Assembly (NCBI GenBank): GCA_026225945.1
Contig: JAMJFZ010002567.1
Coordinates: forward strand, 22,002 to 86,001
DNA: 64,000 bases
Direction of reading: 5' to 3'
Source: Cricetomys ansorgei
Taxonomy: Eukaryota > Chordata > Mammalia > Rodentia > Nesomyidae
Below are positions 23,627 through 35,539 of the stretch, in pieces. The notes below the pieces were generated by a model that saw only the letters and a list, made by a program, of their open reading frames with translations, made no database searches and had not been told where the DNA came from. A program made the position numbers and the translations under genes. Each line of letters begins with the position of its first letter. The stretch's first letter is position 1.

Positions 23627-26600
23627 CTAAATATTTTATTTGCGGATAATATTTTGTATCTTTGTACCAGTAACCCATCTAGAAGATAACTTCTCACCAG
23701 TATTATTTTTATCTAAACTCATATTTATGATCTACCCTTCTGCTTTTGCATCTATTTAATTAAGTAATTTTGCACAATCAAGTAGTACAGAACCCTTGCT
23801 TTAAATACATACAAGTGCATCTTCAGTTGAGGATATTGATAGTTGAGAAGGTTCAGCGGGGTGTTCAGCATAACAAGCTGGTGTCTTAAAGATCTGGGGC
23901 TTGTCCTGAGGAGGAGGACAAATCCCTTCTCATCTGAGAGTGGGGAGAGGGATTGCACGGGCTGTCCAAATGACTGAGGTCTGGTCCCTGATGACAGTAA
24001 AGTACTTGAAATGCAAAAAATTTTTTAGAAATGTAAGTGAAATGTAACGTTTTTAAAAATCTTTTCCTCTTGAAATGTAGGTGAGATGGCTAGCTGGCAA
24101 CTAAAAGGAATGCTGGATAGCCTCATACTTCATCATTGTCAGGAAAGGAAGTGGAAGAAACAGATTAGGCACACATACCAATTCCTATCACTTTGCATTA
24201 CATTCTTGGATCCAAAGTTATGTGACCACCATTGCTTGGTTGACGTGCCCTGGAAGACCTGAAGAAATCTGGGATGCACTTAAGTACATCATACAAGAAC
24301 CTCACCCCGTTGTAAACAGTCATCATTGCTAATTTCTGTAAGCTATTGTGATGAGAAAAAACAATGACTTGGATAATATCTGTACACATGAACTGGCTTA
24401 AAAATACATTTTAACCCAGCCACAGTATCAGAAAACAGTGGTAGTGTGAATATTAAAATGTATATGCATTAATTATGAATCCCAATGATTAATTTAAAAG
24501 GAAGGTTCTGTTTCATCAGATTAGAGTTACAATCAACACTTCTTTTCTCCCAGCACCAGGAAGAAAGCACTGTAATACTCATTAGTCAGATACACATTTA
24601 TGGAGGGGTACTGACAGTAACATGCATTCCAGCAGTGCTTGTTTGTTTCAGTAACATACACTATGTTTACAGTGGGATATGTCAGAGTCACTCAAGGGTC
24701 TTGGCTAATTGAGGAACTGATATCTCAATACAAGACAATAGGGAGGGAAGAAAAGACCACCCCCTGATCAAGTCTAGAGATGACAAGCGCCATTCCCATT
24801 TGAATTCCTGTGATTAAGGTTATTCATATGGACCTGCCTCACTCTGGCTGGATAGCCAGTATCCGGGTGTACAGTGTTTATCTCAGGACCTTTATGATAC
24901 TTACAGCACATATACGGAATCTGGAAGTAAAGACATGGCAAAGAGAATCCAACCAGTTCCTGGAAACTGCATAATAATCACACTTAAAGAGAGGTATGTC
25001 TGTCAGTCCATCTTTCTGCATATGGTTGACACATAATCAATAAACCATTTATTTACACACTCAAGCATAACTCCACAAGGTCTGACAGCCAAGAGGATGC
25101 GCTGGCCCTTGTGACTTGAGCCCTCAGCATGTGGCTGCAAGACCTTTCCAGCTTCGCAATTCCTTAAAAATCAACGATTTTAGTAGAAAAAGAATTTCAG
25201 AGCTACCACGGAGGTGGTTTCTGCTAGATAGTGAGCTTAAGGCATAATGGTGTCCTGTTGTGATTGACAAATTTCTCCACAAAAATGAGTTGTCAGGTAG
25301 TTGTACATCACTAAACCATTACAATGTTTTATAAGTCTTCCTTCGATTCTATTTCAAGCAAGGAAAGATATTTGCCTCCCCAAATCAAGTGTTAAAATGA
25401 ACGCGAAGGTGAAATTCTTCTCTATGCTTAGAATTTGATGCTTAGAAATCAGTAACATGTTAAAAAGTAGGAAGTGCCTTATTGCCTGGGAAAAGTAACC
25501 CACGTTTTATAAGCAGAAGAAGAAATTAAAATTAAAAAAAACATATAAACCATTTTATAATGGTTGAAGCAAAAGACTTTTAGAAATATCCTTCTCTGCC
25601 CTCCACCACATGAAAAACTTTGTAGTTCTGAATTACTTAACAATCCAATCATGTTGTCAGCTCTTTCTACAGCATAAGACCAGGATCAACAATGTAATGC
25701 AAGTAAATTGTTATTAGAATCTTCAGTGAAGTACACTGAGATGGAAGGTTGCTAAATAGGTACTGATTGTAGGTCTAGTCTAGTCTAGTCTAGGATAGTC
25801 TAGTACACAGGTATAGTAGCACCTACATGAACACACAGGTACTCGTGTGTACACATACATCAATGCATTGTGTATTTCCCTGCACTGATAGAGCAGAACT
25901 CCTCACCTTCAGCTTTTGAGGTTAGCGAGTTGTGGCTCTCTTGTTCTCTATAGGATATCCATTAGCATGGTTGGTCTCTCTCCATGTTTGTGGAACCTCT
26001 CCTGCCTGCTGTGATATTAAAAATGTCTCCTTTTACAACCTGATGCTTCCTTCATAAATGGACAAATCATCTCTTTGTCTACAAACTCTAATTTAGAGGG
26101 GTGGTAGATCATAAGAAGGGACACCCACAGGTTAGGCTAAAGGGAAAAACATTAAAAGAGAATGAAGCATTTTTGAAGTGATAGTTTACTTTGAAGTGGA
26201 TAGGCTGATACAACAATTTATAAGGAAGGAAAATAAGGGACAATAATAAGTATTTTTTAATGATAGGAAATTATTTCCTCTGATGGGTTGTCATATAAAT
26301 TAAGGCAGTGGAGCATAGATATAGGAATGGGAAACAGAGCAATGAGACATGACCAAGAACTTAGAAGTATCCCAAACACAAGAGCCCTAACATCTGAGAG
26401 ATCCTTGTCAAGGAAGAAGATGAAGGTCATTGTGTTATGGTACAGGTAAAGCAAGCTAGTGACCCCCTATTTGTAGAATCTAGCATAAACACACTGTTTT
26501 CTCATTCCCAGAGTGCTTTCAAGCACACGTGTGTGAACACCTGAGCTCATATTTACAGAGCCAAGTCTTCATTGCATAACCTGAAAACAGCTTTCACTAA

Positions 26601-26931
26601 GACAGTTCTTGTGCTTACAAAAAATCCTGATACAAACAGAAGTCATGGGACACTAATCACCTAGCCATCAGATTAATGAATGAGAAAATTATCCACTTCC
26701 TCAAAGAATGAGGGTAATGGGCTTCTAAACCTTCAGAACTATAAGCCAGTAAGTTTCTATTCATTATGTAGTACCCAGTCTCAGGTATCCTGTTATACCC
26801 ATGCAAATCAGACAGTTGGGAAAATGGAAATGTTTGCAGCATATTCTTATAAAGAAATTTTATACATTCATTATTTGTGAATGAAATATAATTTTTTTCA
26901 TGACACATCTTAAATATATATTGTTTCAGAG

Positions 26932-26933
<2 letters not shown>
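23625..26933. other. Mostly unique intergenic sequence
   Basis: Contains a short TAGTC tandem (25773-25804). No gene, SINE or LTR was recognised with confidence. Confidence 0.6.
25773..25804 (+). repeat. (TAGTC)n pentanucleotide repeat
   Basis: Four perfect TCTAG-phase units, then one interrupted by GGA and one more. Confidence 0.9.

Positions 26934-26979
<46 letters not shown>
26934..26979 (+). repeat. (GA)n microsatellite
   Basis: About 23 AG units. The Ser-Leu ORFs over it are artefacts. Confidence 0.97.
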
Positions 26980-26983
<4 letters not shown>

Positions 26984-27124
26984 AGATGAATAAAATAAAG
27001 CCATAGATAAACATGATTTTTTAAACTCATTAAAATACACGATATATGAGGATATCTATACACATGCAGAAACCAATGTGTTTCTATGTCAACATGATGC
27101 TGTTTTACACTACTGCTCTGTAAC

Positions 27125-28200
27125 ACAACCTGAAATCTGGGATGGCGATACCTCTAGCAGTTCTTCTATTATTCAGGATTGTTTTAGCTATTCTGGGATT
27201 TTTATGTTTCTATATAAAGTTGAAGATTGGTTTTTCTGTTTCTGTGAAGAATTGTATTAGAATTTTGATAGGAATTGCATTGAGTATGTAGATTTCTTTT
27301 GATAGGATGGACATTTTCACAATATTCATCCTACCGGTCCTTGAGCATGGAAGATTTCTTCCATATTCTAGTGTCTTCTTCAATTTCTATCTTCAGTGTC
27401 TTAACAGTTTCATTATGCAAGTCTTTTACTTGTTCGGTTAGAGTTATCCCAAGAATTTTTTTGAAGCAACTGTGAAAGGTACCTTTTTTCTGACTTCTTT
27501 CTCAGTAGATTTGTCATCTGTAATTGGAGGACTACAGATAGTTATGCATTAATTTTGTATCCAGCTACTTTGTTGGAGGTATTTATCTACTGTAGAAGTT
27601 TCCTAGTGGATTTTTAGTTTCTTTTATGTATAAAATCACACCATCTGCAAATATGGATATGTTGACTTCTTCCCTTCTGATTTGTATCTCCTTGATTGTT
27701 TTCATTGTAGGGAAGATTTCAAGTGCTGCATGAAATCGTTATGATTTTAATGGAAATGCTTTGAGCTTCTGTCTATTTAGGATGATATTGATTGCCTTTA
27801 TTATGCTGAGGTATGTCCCTACATCTCTGAGCTTCATAGGACTTTTATCATGAAAGGGTATTCGATTTTGTCAAAGGCATTTTCTGTATCTAATGAGATG
27901 ATCATGTGTATTTTGTCTCTTAGTTTGATCATGTGATATTTCTGTTCATCTATTATGTATGTTGAACCATCTTTGCATCTCCATGATGGAGTCAACTTAG
28001 TCAAACGGTGAAATCTTTTTGATGTATTCTTAGATTCCATTTGCAAGTATTTTATTGATAAGTTTTGCATCTATGTTCATAAGGGATATTGATCTATATT
28101 TTTTCTTTTCATTGGATCTTTATGTAGTTTGGCAACAGGATATTAGTGGCATCATAAAATAATTTAGGAAACATTCCTTCAGTTTCTGTACTCATAGAAC
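27125..28200 (-). pseudogene. L1 ORF2 fragment, reverse orientation (reverse transcriptase region)
   Basis: The minus strand encodes broken reverse-transcriptase sequence. A short frame at 28070-27834 includes [16 protein letters not shown], the conserved palm motif A region of L1 ORF2 (consensus like DAEKAFDKI). Further on, ORF2-like sequence continues through several stops and frame changes. It is non-functional and is the inverted half of the L1 that continues forward at 28205. Confidence 0.85.
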
Positions 28201-28204
28201 AGGG

Positions 28205-28985
28205 CATTGTTCAACTCTCAATAGATACGCTTATTGCAGTAAACTGTAATTATCACAGAAACCCACAACTGGACAATGTGCAGAGAGTGAGAGACGTCAG
28301 AACAATCAGTCCTAAATGGGATGTCTTTATGAAAAATCTCCCCTGGGGGCTCAGAGATGAATGCAGAAGAGGCAGTAAAAAGATTTTAAGAGCCAGAGGT
28401 GGTAGATGACCCCAGGGAAACGGTCTTCTAGACACAACAGGACTGAAACACATTTGAACTCGCAGAGACCATGATAGCACATATGAGACCTGCATAAGTT
28501 CAAACCAGACAAAATTCTAGCACAAAGAAGGGGGACTAGACATAAAACCCTACCCCTCATCAAGAAGCGATTTGCAATTAATATCTATTGCAAAAGGGAA
28601 AATCAGTTTTCTTCAATGGAGTGTCACTGGGTATACCAATCATACTCTAGTGCTGGTCCCGTGCTTAGGAGTAGTTGGACGTCATAAAATAAAGCCATTG
28701 GCTGTTGTTATTGCTGTTGTTGTTGTGTATATGTTAAACCCATTGGTTGTTTGTATGTGTGTGTGTGTGTTTATGTGTATGCATTTTTGCTTTGTTTTGG
28801 TGTTTTTTTAATTTGACATTTTTTGTTTTTGTTCTTTACCTTTGGTTGTTGTTATTTTGAGAGGGAGTGGTATGTGTAGTTGGGTTGGTAAGGTGATAGA
28901 GGACAACTTGGGAGGAGTTGGGGAGGAGAAAGAATATAATCAAAATAGCTTGAATGAAAAATAATAAAATAACCCCTCCAAGAAA
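28205..28985 (+). mobile_element. L1 3' UTR (Lx type), forward part of a rearranged L1
   Basis: The order is GGACAATGTGCAGAGAGTGAG, AGAGCCAGAGGTGGTAGATGA, AAATCAGTTTTCTTCAATGG, GGGAGGAGTTGGGGAGGAG and an AATAAAATAA end. This is the complete forward L1 3' UTR. It abuts reverse-oriented ORF2 sequence. Confidence 0.85.
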
Positions 28986-30494
28986 TTCAAAACTAATTTA
29001 GTCATAAAGATAGCTGTCTAAAATATCTAACCAGATCATTTACAAGTAATTTCGTTTGAATAACAAAAGGTCAAAGGGGGGTTTATTGTGTGTCTTCTGC
29101 AGTTTTCTTTTATTGACTACAATTAACAAAATCTTACTTTTGTTGTTTTGTTTTGTTGAGACAGGGTCTCACTGTATGCTGTCCTGGATAGCCTAGAACT
29201 CTTTTTCATAGACCAGGACTGCTTCAGATTCACAGAGATTTTAATTTGGGGGTATATATGCAAAAGTAGGCAGTAGTTTGGTAAAATAATGACACATGTT
29301 TATTCTTGCTGTGGCCATATTCTTTAAACTCTAGGAGGTTTATATATTCCAAAAAAACATTTGTTGTGCATTTTACCTAAAGACAGGACTCTGATTTTTT
29401 CATTTCTTTGTCTGTTGCTTTGAGCAGTTTCTAGAGCAGAATCATCATTTCAGTATTGCTGAATGAGATAATAAATAACGCATTTTAACTGGTGTAAGAC
29501 TAAGTGCCTGATGGGCAGCTGATGTGCTATTGTGGCTATAACACAATATTCTTGGTCCTGTTAAGATTATTTCCATGTCAGAATTATTTATTTTTGCAAG
29601 CTTGATCAACATTTGAAAGCACCCTATTCTTTTAAGATATAAACTTTAAAGACATTTTATTTATATAATAAACATCTTTGTTTCTGTATTTTCTACATAT
29701 TGAGTCAGTTGAGGGTATAATTGTAATTAGATACATTATATATTCAATTAAATGTGGCAATTATCAGTTATTCTGATCTGGAAGTTATCTGGTTCTCATG
29801 GGGTCAGTTGGAGAGGCGTGGTTTTATTTTTTGTTGTCAGAATTAGAAGGAGTTGCTCCTGGTATTGAGGAGGTAGAGGACAGGAGTGCTGCTAAGCACC
29901 CTACTATGTGTAGAACAGAGTCGTGACAGACAAATGTGCTAATGTCAATAAGAGCACTTCTCCAAACCCTATTCTAAATTGAAGGAAGAGAGAGAAAGAA
30001 GCATTCAGTGATTAGCTAGCAAGCTAGCGTAAACAAACATGGAGCAGAAATCAGAATCACCGGGCACACAGAATTTCAATATACATTCAAGGCTCTGAAT
30101 TTTGTTTGATTCCTCTTCTGCGTGGATAAGAGTTGGCAGAAATGGCTCTGCATTCACCAGTATACTTGAGGGATTGAAAATAAAGCAAACACTTATGTGT
30201 ATGTATTCAGTGACTGGAAAGAAAGCTTTGCTCTTTGTAGAGAAGAGTCAGGACAGGCTGAAGTAACTGGAATCAAAAGGGAGTTACAGGGTGAATATGT
30301 TGGTTCTATGACCTATGGCTACATTACGAGGCCACAAAACAAGGCATCGTTTCCAATCTCTGTTAACAACGGTCTATTGGAAATTCCATTTGGCAAGAAA
30401 ATATAATAAAAATTCTGTTTCCATAGACTGTAAAAAAAAAAAAACCTGTATGTGTACTTTCCTCTAAGCTATTTAAACATTAGCAAAACCTGCC
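28986..30494. other. Intergenic sequence with one antisense B1 piece
   Basis: A diverged B1 on the minus strand lies at about 29150-29240 (GAGACAGGGTCTCACTG near its start). The rest is unique AT-rich sequence. A 69-codon ORF at 30197-30406 has no recognisable domain. Confidence 0.6.
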
Positions 30495-30830
30495 AATAAA
30501 TATGCAAAAGCGGCGAATATAACTTTTATAAATGCCATCAAATGAGTGGAGGGCAGAAAACAGCAAAATAAGCTGCAAGGATCACTTAAAAAATTATACA
30601 GTCAGCAGAGAGAGCTAGAGCGCATCAAAAGTCAAATTGTAAATTACATTTGGGTATCTTTGCATATTTCCATAGTCTATGCAAATAGTAACTGAAATTA
30701 TGCAAATTTAACGTATTGTGGCAATCTTAATTTAATCTTAACATCAAGGGCAAGAGGAAATGCTGAAAACCTGTTTATTATTAGCCTTGCTAATACTGAA
30801 TCTGAACTAAATTAATTTTTTTTCACATTT
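30495..30830. promoter_or_regulatory. Candidate enhancer with clustered octamer (POU) motifs
   Basis: Two perfect ATGCAAAT octamers lie at 30679-30686 and 30700-30707, 21 bases apart on the same strand. Octamer-like ATGCAAAA is at 30502-30509 and TTTGCAT at 30659-30665. Homeodomain-type sequence (AAATTAATT, CTAATAC) follows near 30790-30815. The block has no repeat signature. Function is inferred from motif density only. Confidence 0.4.
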
Positions 30831-32114
30831 AAACAGATTGTTGAGACAAACTTCGGGTATATATGAAGAAGGTTAAAACGTTACTTTGATATAAAGTATA
30901 CAATCTATGTAATTAAATTTAAATTTTCCAGAACTATATTTGTTATACATACAGCAATTAACAAAATGAAAGGACTATAAGTACAGCGTTGAGGAGTACG
31001 GACCTCTGGGTGTGACCTGAACACTAGTCTCTTGAACTATTGGTATCTATGCTTATTCGAAGAAGACCAGCAGAAGACTGGGATTGCTGATTGTCCATTA
31101 AGGAGCTGGGGAGGAGCTCACAGGCTACCTACTGTCTCCAAAGATTTATAGACCATGAAAAGTTACTAGGGAGAGGGCTCAGTGTATACGGACTAAAGAC
31201 CATTTAAAGTGGAGGATAGAGAGGTTCTCCCCCTGCACCCCCCGCGCCGCTCCCAAGTCTTGTAGCTGCTCACTCTTTGCCCATATCCCTGTAAATAACC
31301 CTTTACTCCCTCTCCTGTTCACAGATGTAGTTAAATTCATTGTTTTCATTAAGCTAACCTTGAGTGGAATCATTTTCTTAAATCTGTTTTTAGTGGCCTA
31401 TCTGGCACAAGTAGATGTTTGTCTCTCCGGGAAAATCAAAATGTAATCAGTGTTCTCAGGGCACAAGTCTTCTTATTCTTGGTTCTGAACAGCAGGGAAG
31501 ACTATTTAGAGACAAACTCATCTAGTTAAAGGTAGAAAATATTCTTCTTCTGAGGTACAGATATCCGTTACAAAAATGCACAGCTGTCAGTGTAAGTGGC
31601 CAGCTCCTGAAGCACCTCTCTTCAGAAACAGAACAAGAAGTCTGGATAGGAAGAGATCTGAGTAATGAAAACCAGCGACACTCAGCAATTCATAGGAAAA
31701 ACAGACGGGTGACAATTTTCAGATCTGTTAAAACAAGTGAAGGGAGATATATACTAGGTGTAGTGAACCCACTGACCCTGTGTGGAGTTCCACAGTGGAA
31801 GAGGTTGGTGGAAATCATTAGTCTCTGGAGAATAATGTCAACAATGTGCTCAGCATTGTACCTATGGAAATAATACTGCAGCATATTATAAAAGGGCATA
31901 AGATGAAGGTTGGATTAATATAATATAAAAAGAAAAACACATGCTGCACATAACCACAAACTCTCAAATGCTATGAGCACAGTAGCAAGTAACACGATAA
32001 AACATGAACCAAGAACCAATCATACATAAACCCATGAGTAAAGCTTACTAGAAATGCTTTTAATCTCTGAACGTGTAGGAGTACTTTGAGATGTCTTTTC
32101 CCCATTAATGGGCA
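30720..32114. other. Unique intergenic sequence
   Basis: AT-rich with a short C-rich stretch near 31230. No repeat or gene recognised. Confidence 0.6.
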
Positions 32115-32395
32115 GTGTCTTAGTCAACATTCTATTGTTGTGAAGAGACATCATGACCTCGGCCACTCTTATAAAGGAAAGCATTTAGTTATAGCTTGCT
32201 TACAGTTTCAGAGGTGTAGTCCATTGTCCCCATGGTGAGGAGCATGGCTGTATGCAGCAGATGTGGTATAGTGGGAGAGAGAGTCATTGGGTCTGGTATG
32301 GGCTTTTTAAACCTCAAACCCCACCTCTAGTGGCTCATTTCCTCCAACGAATCCCTTCAAATAGTACCACTCTCTAAGAACTCAAATATATGTGT
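32115..32395 (-). mobile_element. MaLR-like LTR, reverse orientation
   Basis: GTCTTAGTCAACATTCTATTG, GTGAAGAGACATCATGACC and AGCTTGCTTACAGTTTCAGA are the reverse complement of the 3' part of a very common rodent LTR-type repeat. Family uncertain. Confidence 0.65.
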
Positions 32396-32429
32396 CTATG
32401 CAGGGAACAGTGAATGGACTCAGCAGATT

Positions 32430-32607
32430 AAATTTATTTATTAATATATATACTTACATACATATATACATATATAATTACATAACATATTATTTATAAG
32501 TATGTAATTATATATATAATTTTATATAATATATTATATATGTAAATGTATTTAAATGTATATAAATATAATTGTATATATTATATAAATAATTATGTAT
32601 GTGTATA
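32430..32607. repeat. TA-rich low-complexity tract
   Basis: Almost only A and T with TATATA, TATTTAAATG and TATAAATA blocks. Confidence 0.9.
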
Positions 32608-32719
32608 AAAACAATGGTTAAAAGGAGGGGAGAAAATAAATTGGGAAGGTTGGTGGCTATGCAGGGGGTAGGAGAGGGAAGAATAGAGGAGGGAAATAAT
32701 GTGTTCACTTTTTAAAAGG

Positions 32720-33714
32720 AAACAATAATTAAAAAATGTAATTTTTTTTAAATGGACAGAAAACCTTAGTTGACACACTTCCAAGGAATATATGCAGATA
32801 GCTGACAGGTAAATTAGAAGACACTCAATAGTATTGGTTACCAGAGACGTGTAAATTGGAAACTCAGTAAGATCTCACTCCCTAACTATTAGAATGACCA
32901 CTGTCAGAAAAGCAGAACTGGCAAGTGGTGAAGTTACAGAGGAAATAGAACTACTGTCCTCCAGCGGACACGGTCCCTGATACAGTTGGCGTGGAAGGAA
33001 CACCAAAGTTCTTTTAAAAAATAAAAATAGATTGCCCATCTGATCTAGCGATTCCATTTCTGTGTCTGTATCCAAAGAACACAAGTCAGCATTCTGAGAA
33101 AAGATAACCACATCTTATATTTGTTGCAGCATAATTTATATCTATCATATCAAAATGACTTAAATATCCATTAATAATCAAATATCATTTATACATGAAA
33201 AGGAAGGAAACTGAGCCATTTTGACACAACTCTGAGGAAAACAGAGAACATTATTGTTGTGGAAGTTTATTTTTCATTGTGTTTGAAATTGTTTTATGCA
33301 CTGTTGGAAAAAGGGATGCATAGGCTTGGTGTTTTGTATTGTCTGCAGGTGTTGGATTTCTGTGGGAGATGTTTAATTGCTTATGACCTGCACGTGGTAT
33401 CAGTAGAACACCTAAGAAGTTCTGAATGAATAAAAACACCTGAGCTGAGACAATTGGGGTTCCACTGTCATTGAGTATGGTGCTGGCCAGGGCAGTGGTT
33501 CCCCCTTCTGAGGTCTGGCAGGGTTTGCAGATATGAATATGCCTCTGTGTTGTTCTTGCTGAGCCACCACAGCAGGATATTACTACACATTATGGTAGGA
33601 TAAACCAATCACACAGAAAGACACACATATAGGTTCTATATATAGGTAGAATCTAAAACAGTTGAATTCATAGGAACAGTGAGTAAAACAGTAGTTAAAA
33701 TAATGTCAATTTTT
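32720..33714 (+). mobile_element. Old L1 ORF2/3' region, split by a solo LTR
   Basis: AAATTAGAAGACACTCAATAG, GATCTAGCGATTCCATTTCT, TTGTTGCAGCATAATTTATA and, after the LTR, CAGAAAGACACACATATAGG follow the conserved order of the mammalian L1 3' coding end. Many stops; non-functional. Confidence 0.7.
33255..33587 (+). mobile_element. Solo LTR (ERV) with 6-bp target duplication CATTAT
   Basis: The 333-base element begins TGTTGTGGAAG and ends TACTACA. It is flanked by CATTAT at 33249-33254 and again at 33588-33593. It lies inside an old L1 3' region. A second copy with the same ends is at 9684-10006. A 6-bp duplication is typical of class II (ERVK) elements. Length and duplication would also suit the cricetid mys family, which is a guess. 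Confidence 0.88.
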
Positions 33715-33780
33715 TAAAAATTTTTATTCATTTTTTCTTCTCTTGTACAATACATCCTGACCACAACCTCTCTTCCTAGA
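33715..33780 (-). mobile_element. L1 3' end, reverse orientation
   Basis: TTTTTATTCATTTTTTCTTC then GTACAATACATCCTGACC is the reverse complement of the rodent L1 terminus GGTCAGGATGTATTGTAAG with its A-rich tail. Confidence 0.6.
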
Positions 33781-33893
33781 AGAAGAAGGGTGTGGAGGAG
33801 GAGGAGGAGGGGGAGGAGGAGGAGGAAGGAAAGAAGGGAGGAAGGAAGGGAGGGAGGGAGGGAGAGGGGGAAGAAGGAGAAGAAAAGAAAAAA
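33781..33893 (+). repeat. (GGA)n/(GGAA)n purine-rich tract
   Basis: About 110 bases of purine starting with GAAG and GGAGGA units and passing into GGAAGG and AGAAAA. It directly follows what looks like the 3' end of a reverse L1. Confidence 0.95.
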
Positions 33894-35510
33894 TAACTGG
33901 CTAGTGGTGGTTGAGCATGGGAGAGATGAAGACTCTGATCAGACAGTACAAACTTTCAGCCATAAAATGAACATAAAATGAAACTAATCTCCTGCATGGA
34001 TATTGATGCTTATTAATTTGAAATCAGTGCACATTGAAATTGCATGGTGAAATAAAAACACACACTGTAACATGGATGGTCTTTGGCAAGCAAACCTGAC
34101 AAAACAAAACAAAACAAATAAACAAACACAAAAAGCAAGTCACTACTACGATTTAACAAGGTACTGAATCCTCAGTCCTCCTCTTGCATAAAAATATGTT
34201 CCATGGAGGCAAAAACATATATTATAAACTATGATCACATAAGGAGCACTCTTTAAAATTAAAATGATAAAATGGACACAGGAATTTGGATTAAATCAGG
34301 AGTCATAATGAGGTGTGCACTTGTATAATAACATTTTACAAAGTAGAAAAAGGTTTTAGGAATTAAGTAATTGACCCAAAGTTAATGGAGCAGGAACATT
34401 CATTTCTGGACTTATTTTTACACCAAACCCAGGCTCTTAGTACTTTAAAATTTCCCCCTACTACTAAATTAGATAACAGTACTCCAGCAAATTACCTAAA
34501 TGTAATATAATGTTAGATAATATTGCAGCCAAGTCTCCAACCTACATGATTTTAAGACATTTCTGTTCACCATCTCATCTATTCTGAGGTCCTCTGAACT
34601 CCACTAAAACCTTCAGAACGATGTCTTATTCATACTTTCCTTAGAATCAACTGAGAAGTTTTCATAACCAAATGTATTTATGGAACTCATATTAAGAAAA
34701 CCATAGGATAGCTGTCCCCCCAAATATCACTGCCAATTTTCATTTACTCTTTCCTTAACACAACAGGAATATTTATTATGGTCATCCATTTTCATGAAGA
34801 AATGAAACAAAGGATTATCAGGGAAAACTTACAACCCACTGCAGACTTTTGACTTTAGAGATGCTTTGCACTGAATTGAATCAGCCCACGAGTGACTGTA
34901 GATATCTGAATCTGCCAGTTCTCCTGAGAAATTTGTGCATACACTCACAAGGATTTAGAGCAATAATTGAAAGAATGACAGTACTATTAAGTCATCAGTT
35001 TTTTTTTTCTTGAGAGAATGAAGAAAGGGATTAGAAAATGTCAACAAGTATTTTTTTGGAAAGTATCTTAATTTTGGAGATTGACATCTCTTCATACAGA
35101 GGACATGGAAATACCCTGGGAGTGTCTGCTTTGATATCTCCAGCGCTGCCACTTTATTCTCTTAGAGAGTACTTCATCAGATTTTAATAAAATTGAGAAG
35201 TGTGAACACCCTCTGAGAATTGCAATTGCACTGCAATGTATCTATCAATTATGATGTGCAGAGTGTCTTAAAGAGGTACTCCGTCAGCCGTTCCCACAGT
35301 AGGGATAAAAAACAGATGGACTGAGAAGCACGAATGTTGGGGAAGAAGAAAAAAGGATCAATGTCACCCCTGGGTGTTCAGGGTGTCAGCTCTGTCCTTT
35401 CAACTAACCCAAATTTCAACAGCAGCTGGGAGGTCCGTCCATGAGCTCCTTCGCCAGCTGCACTCTCCATATGCCACCACATCTCTTTCCCAGCTTCCTT
35501 CCTCAAGCTT
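33894..35510. other. Unique intergenic sequence
   Basis: AT-rich. No gene or clear repeat recognised apart from an AAAAC run near 34105. Confidence 0.6.
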
Positions 35511-35539
35511 TCATTCATTCATTCATTCATTCATTCATT
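35511..35539 (+). repeat. (ATTC)n microsatellite
   Basis: Seven TCAT-phase units, nearly perfect. Confidence 0.95.
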
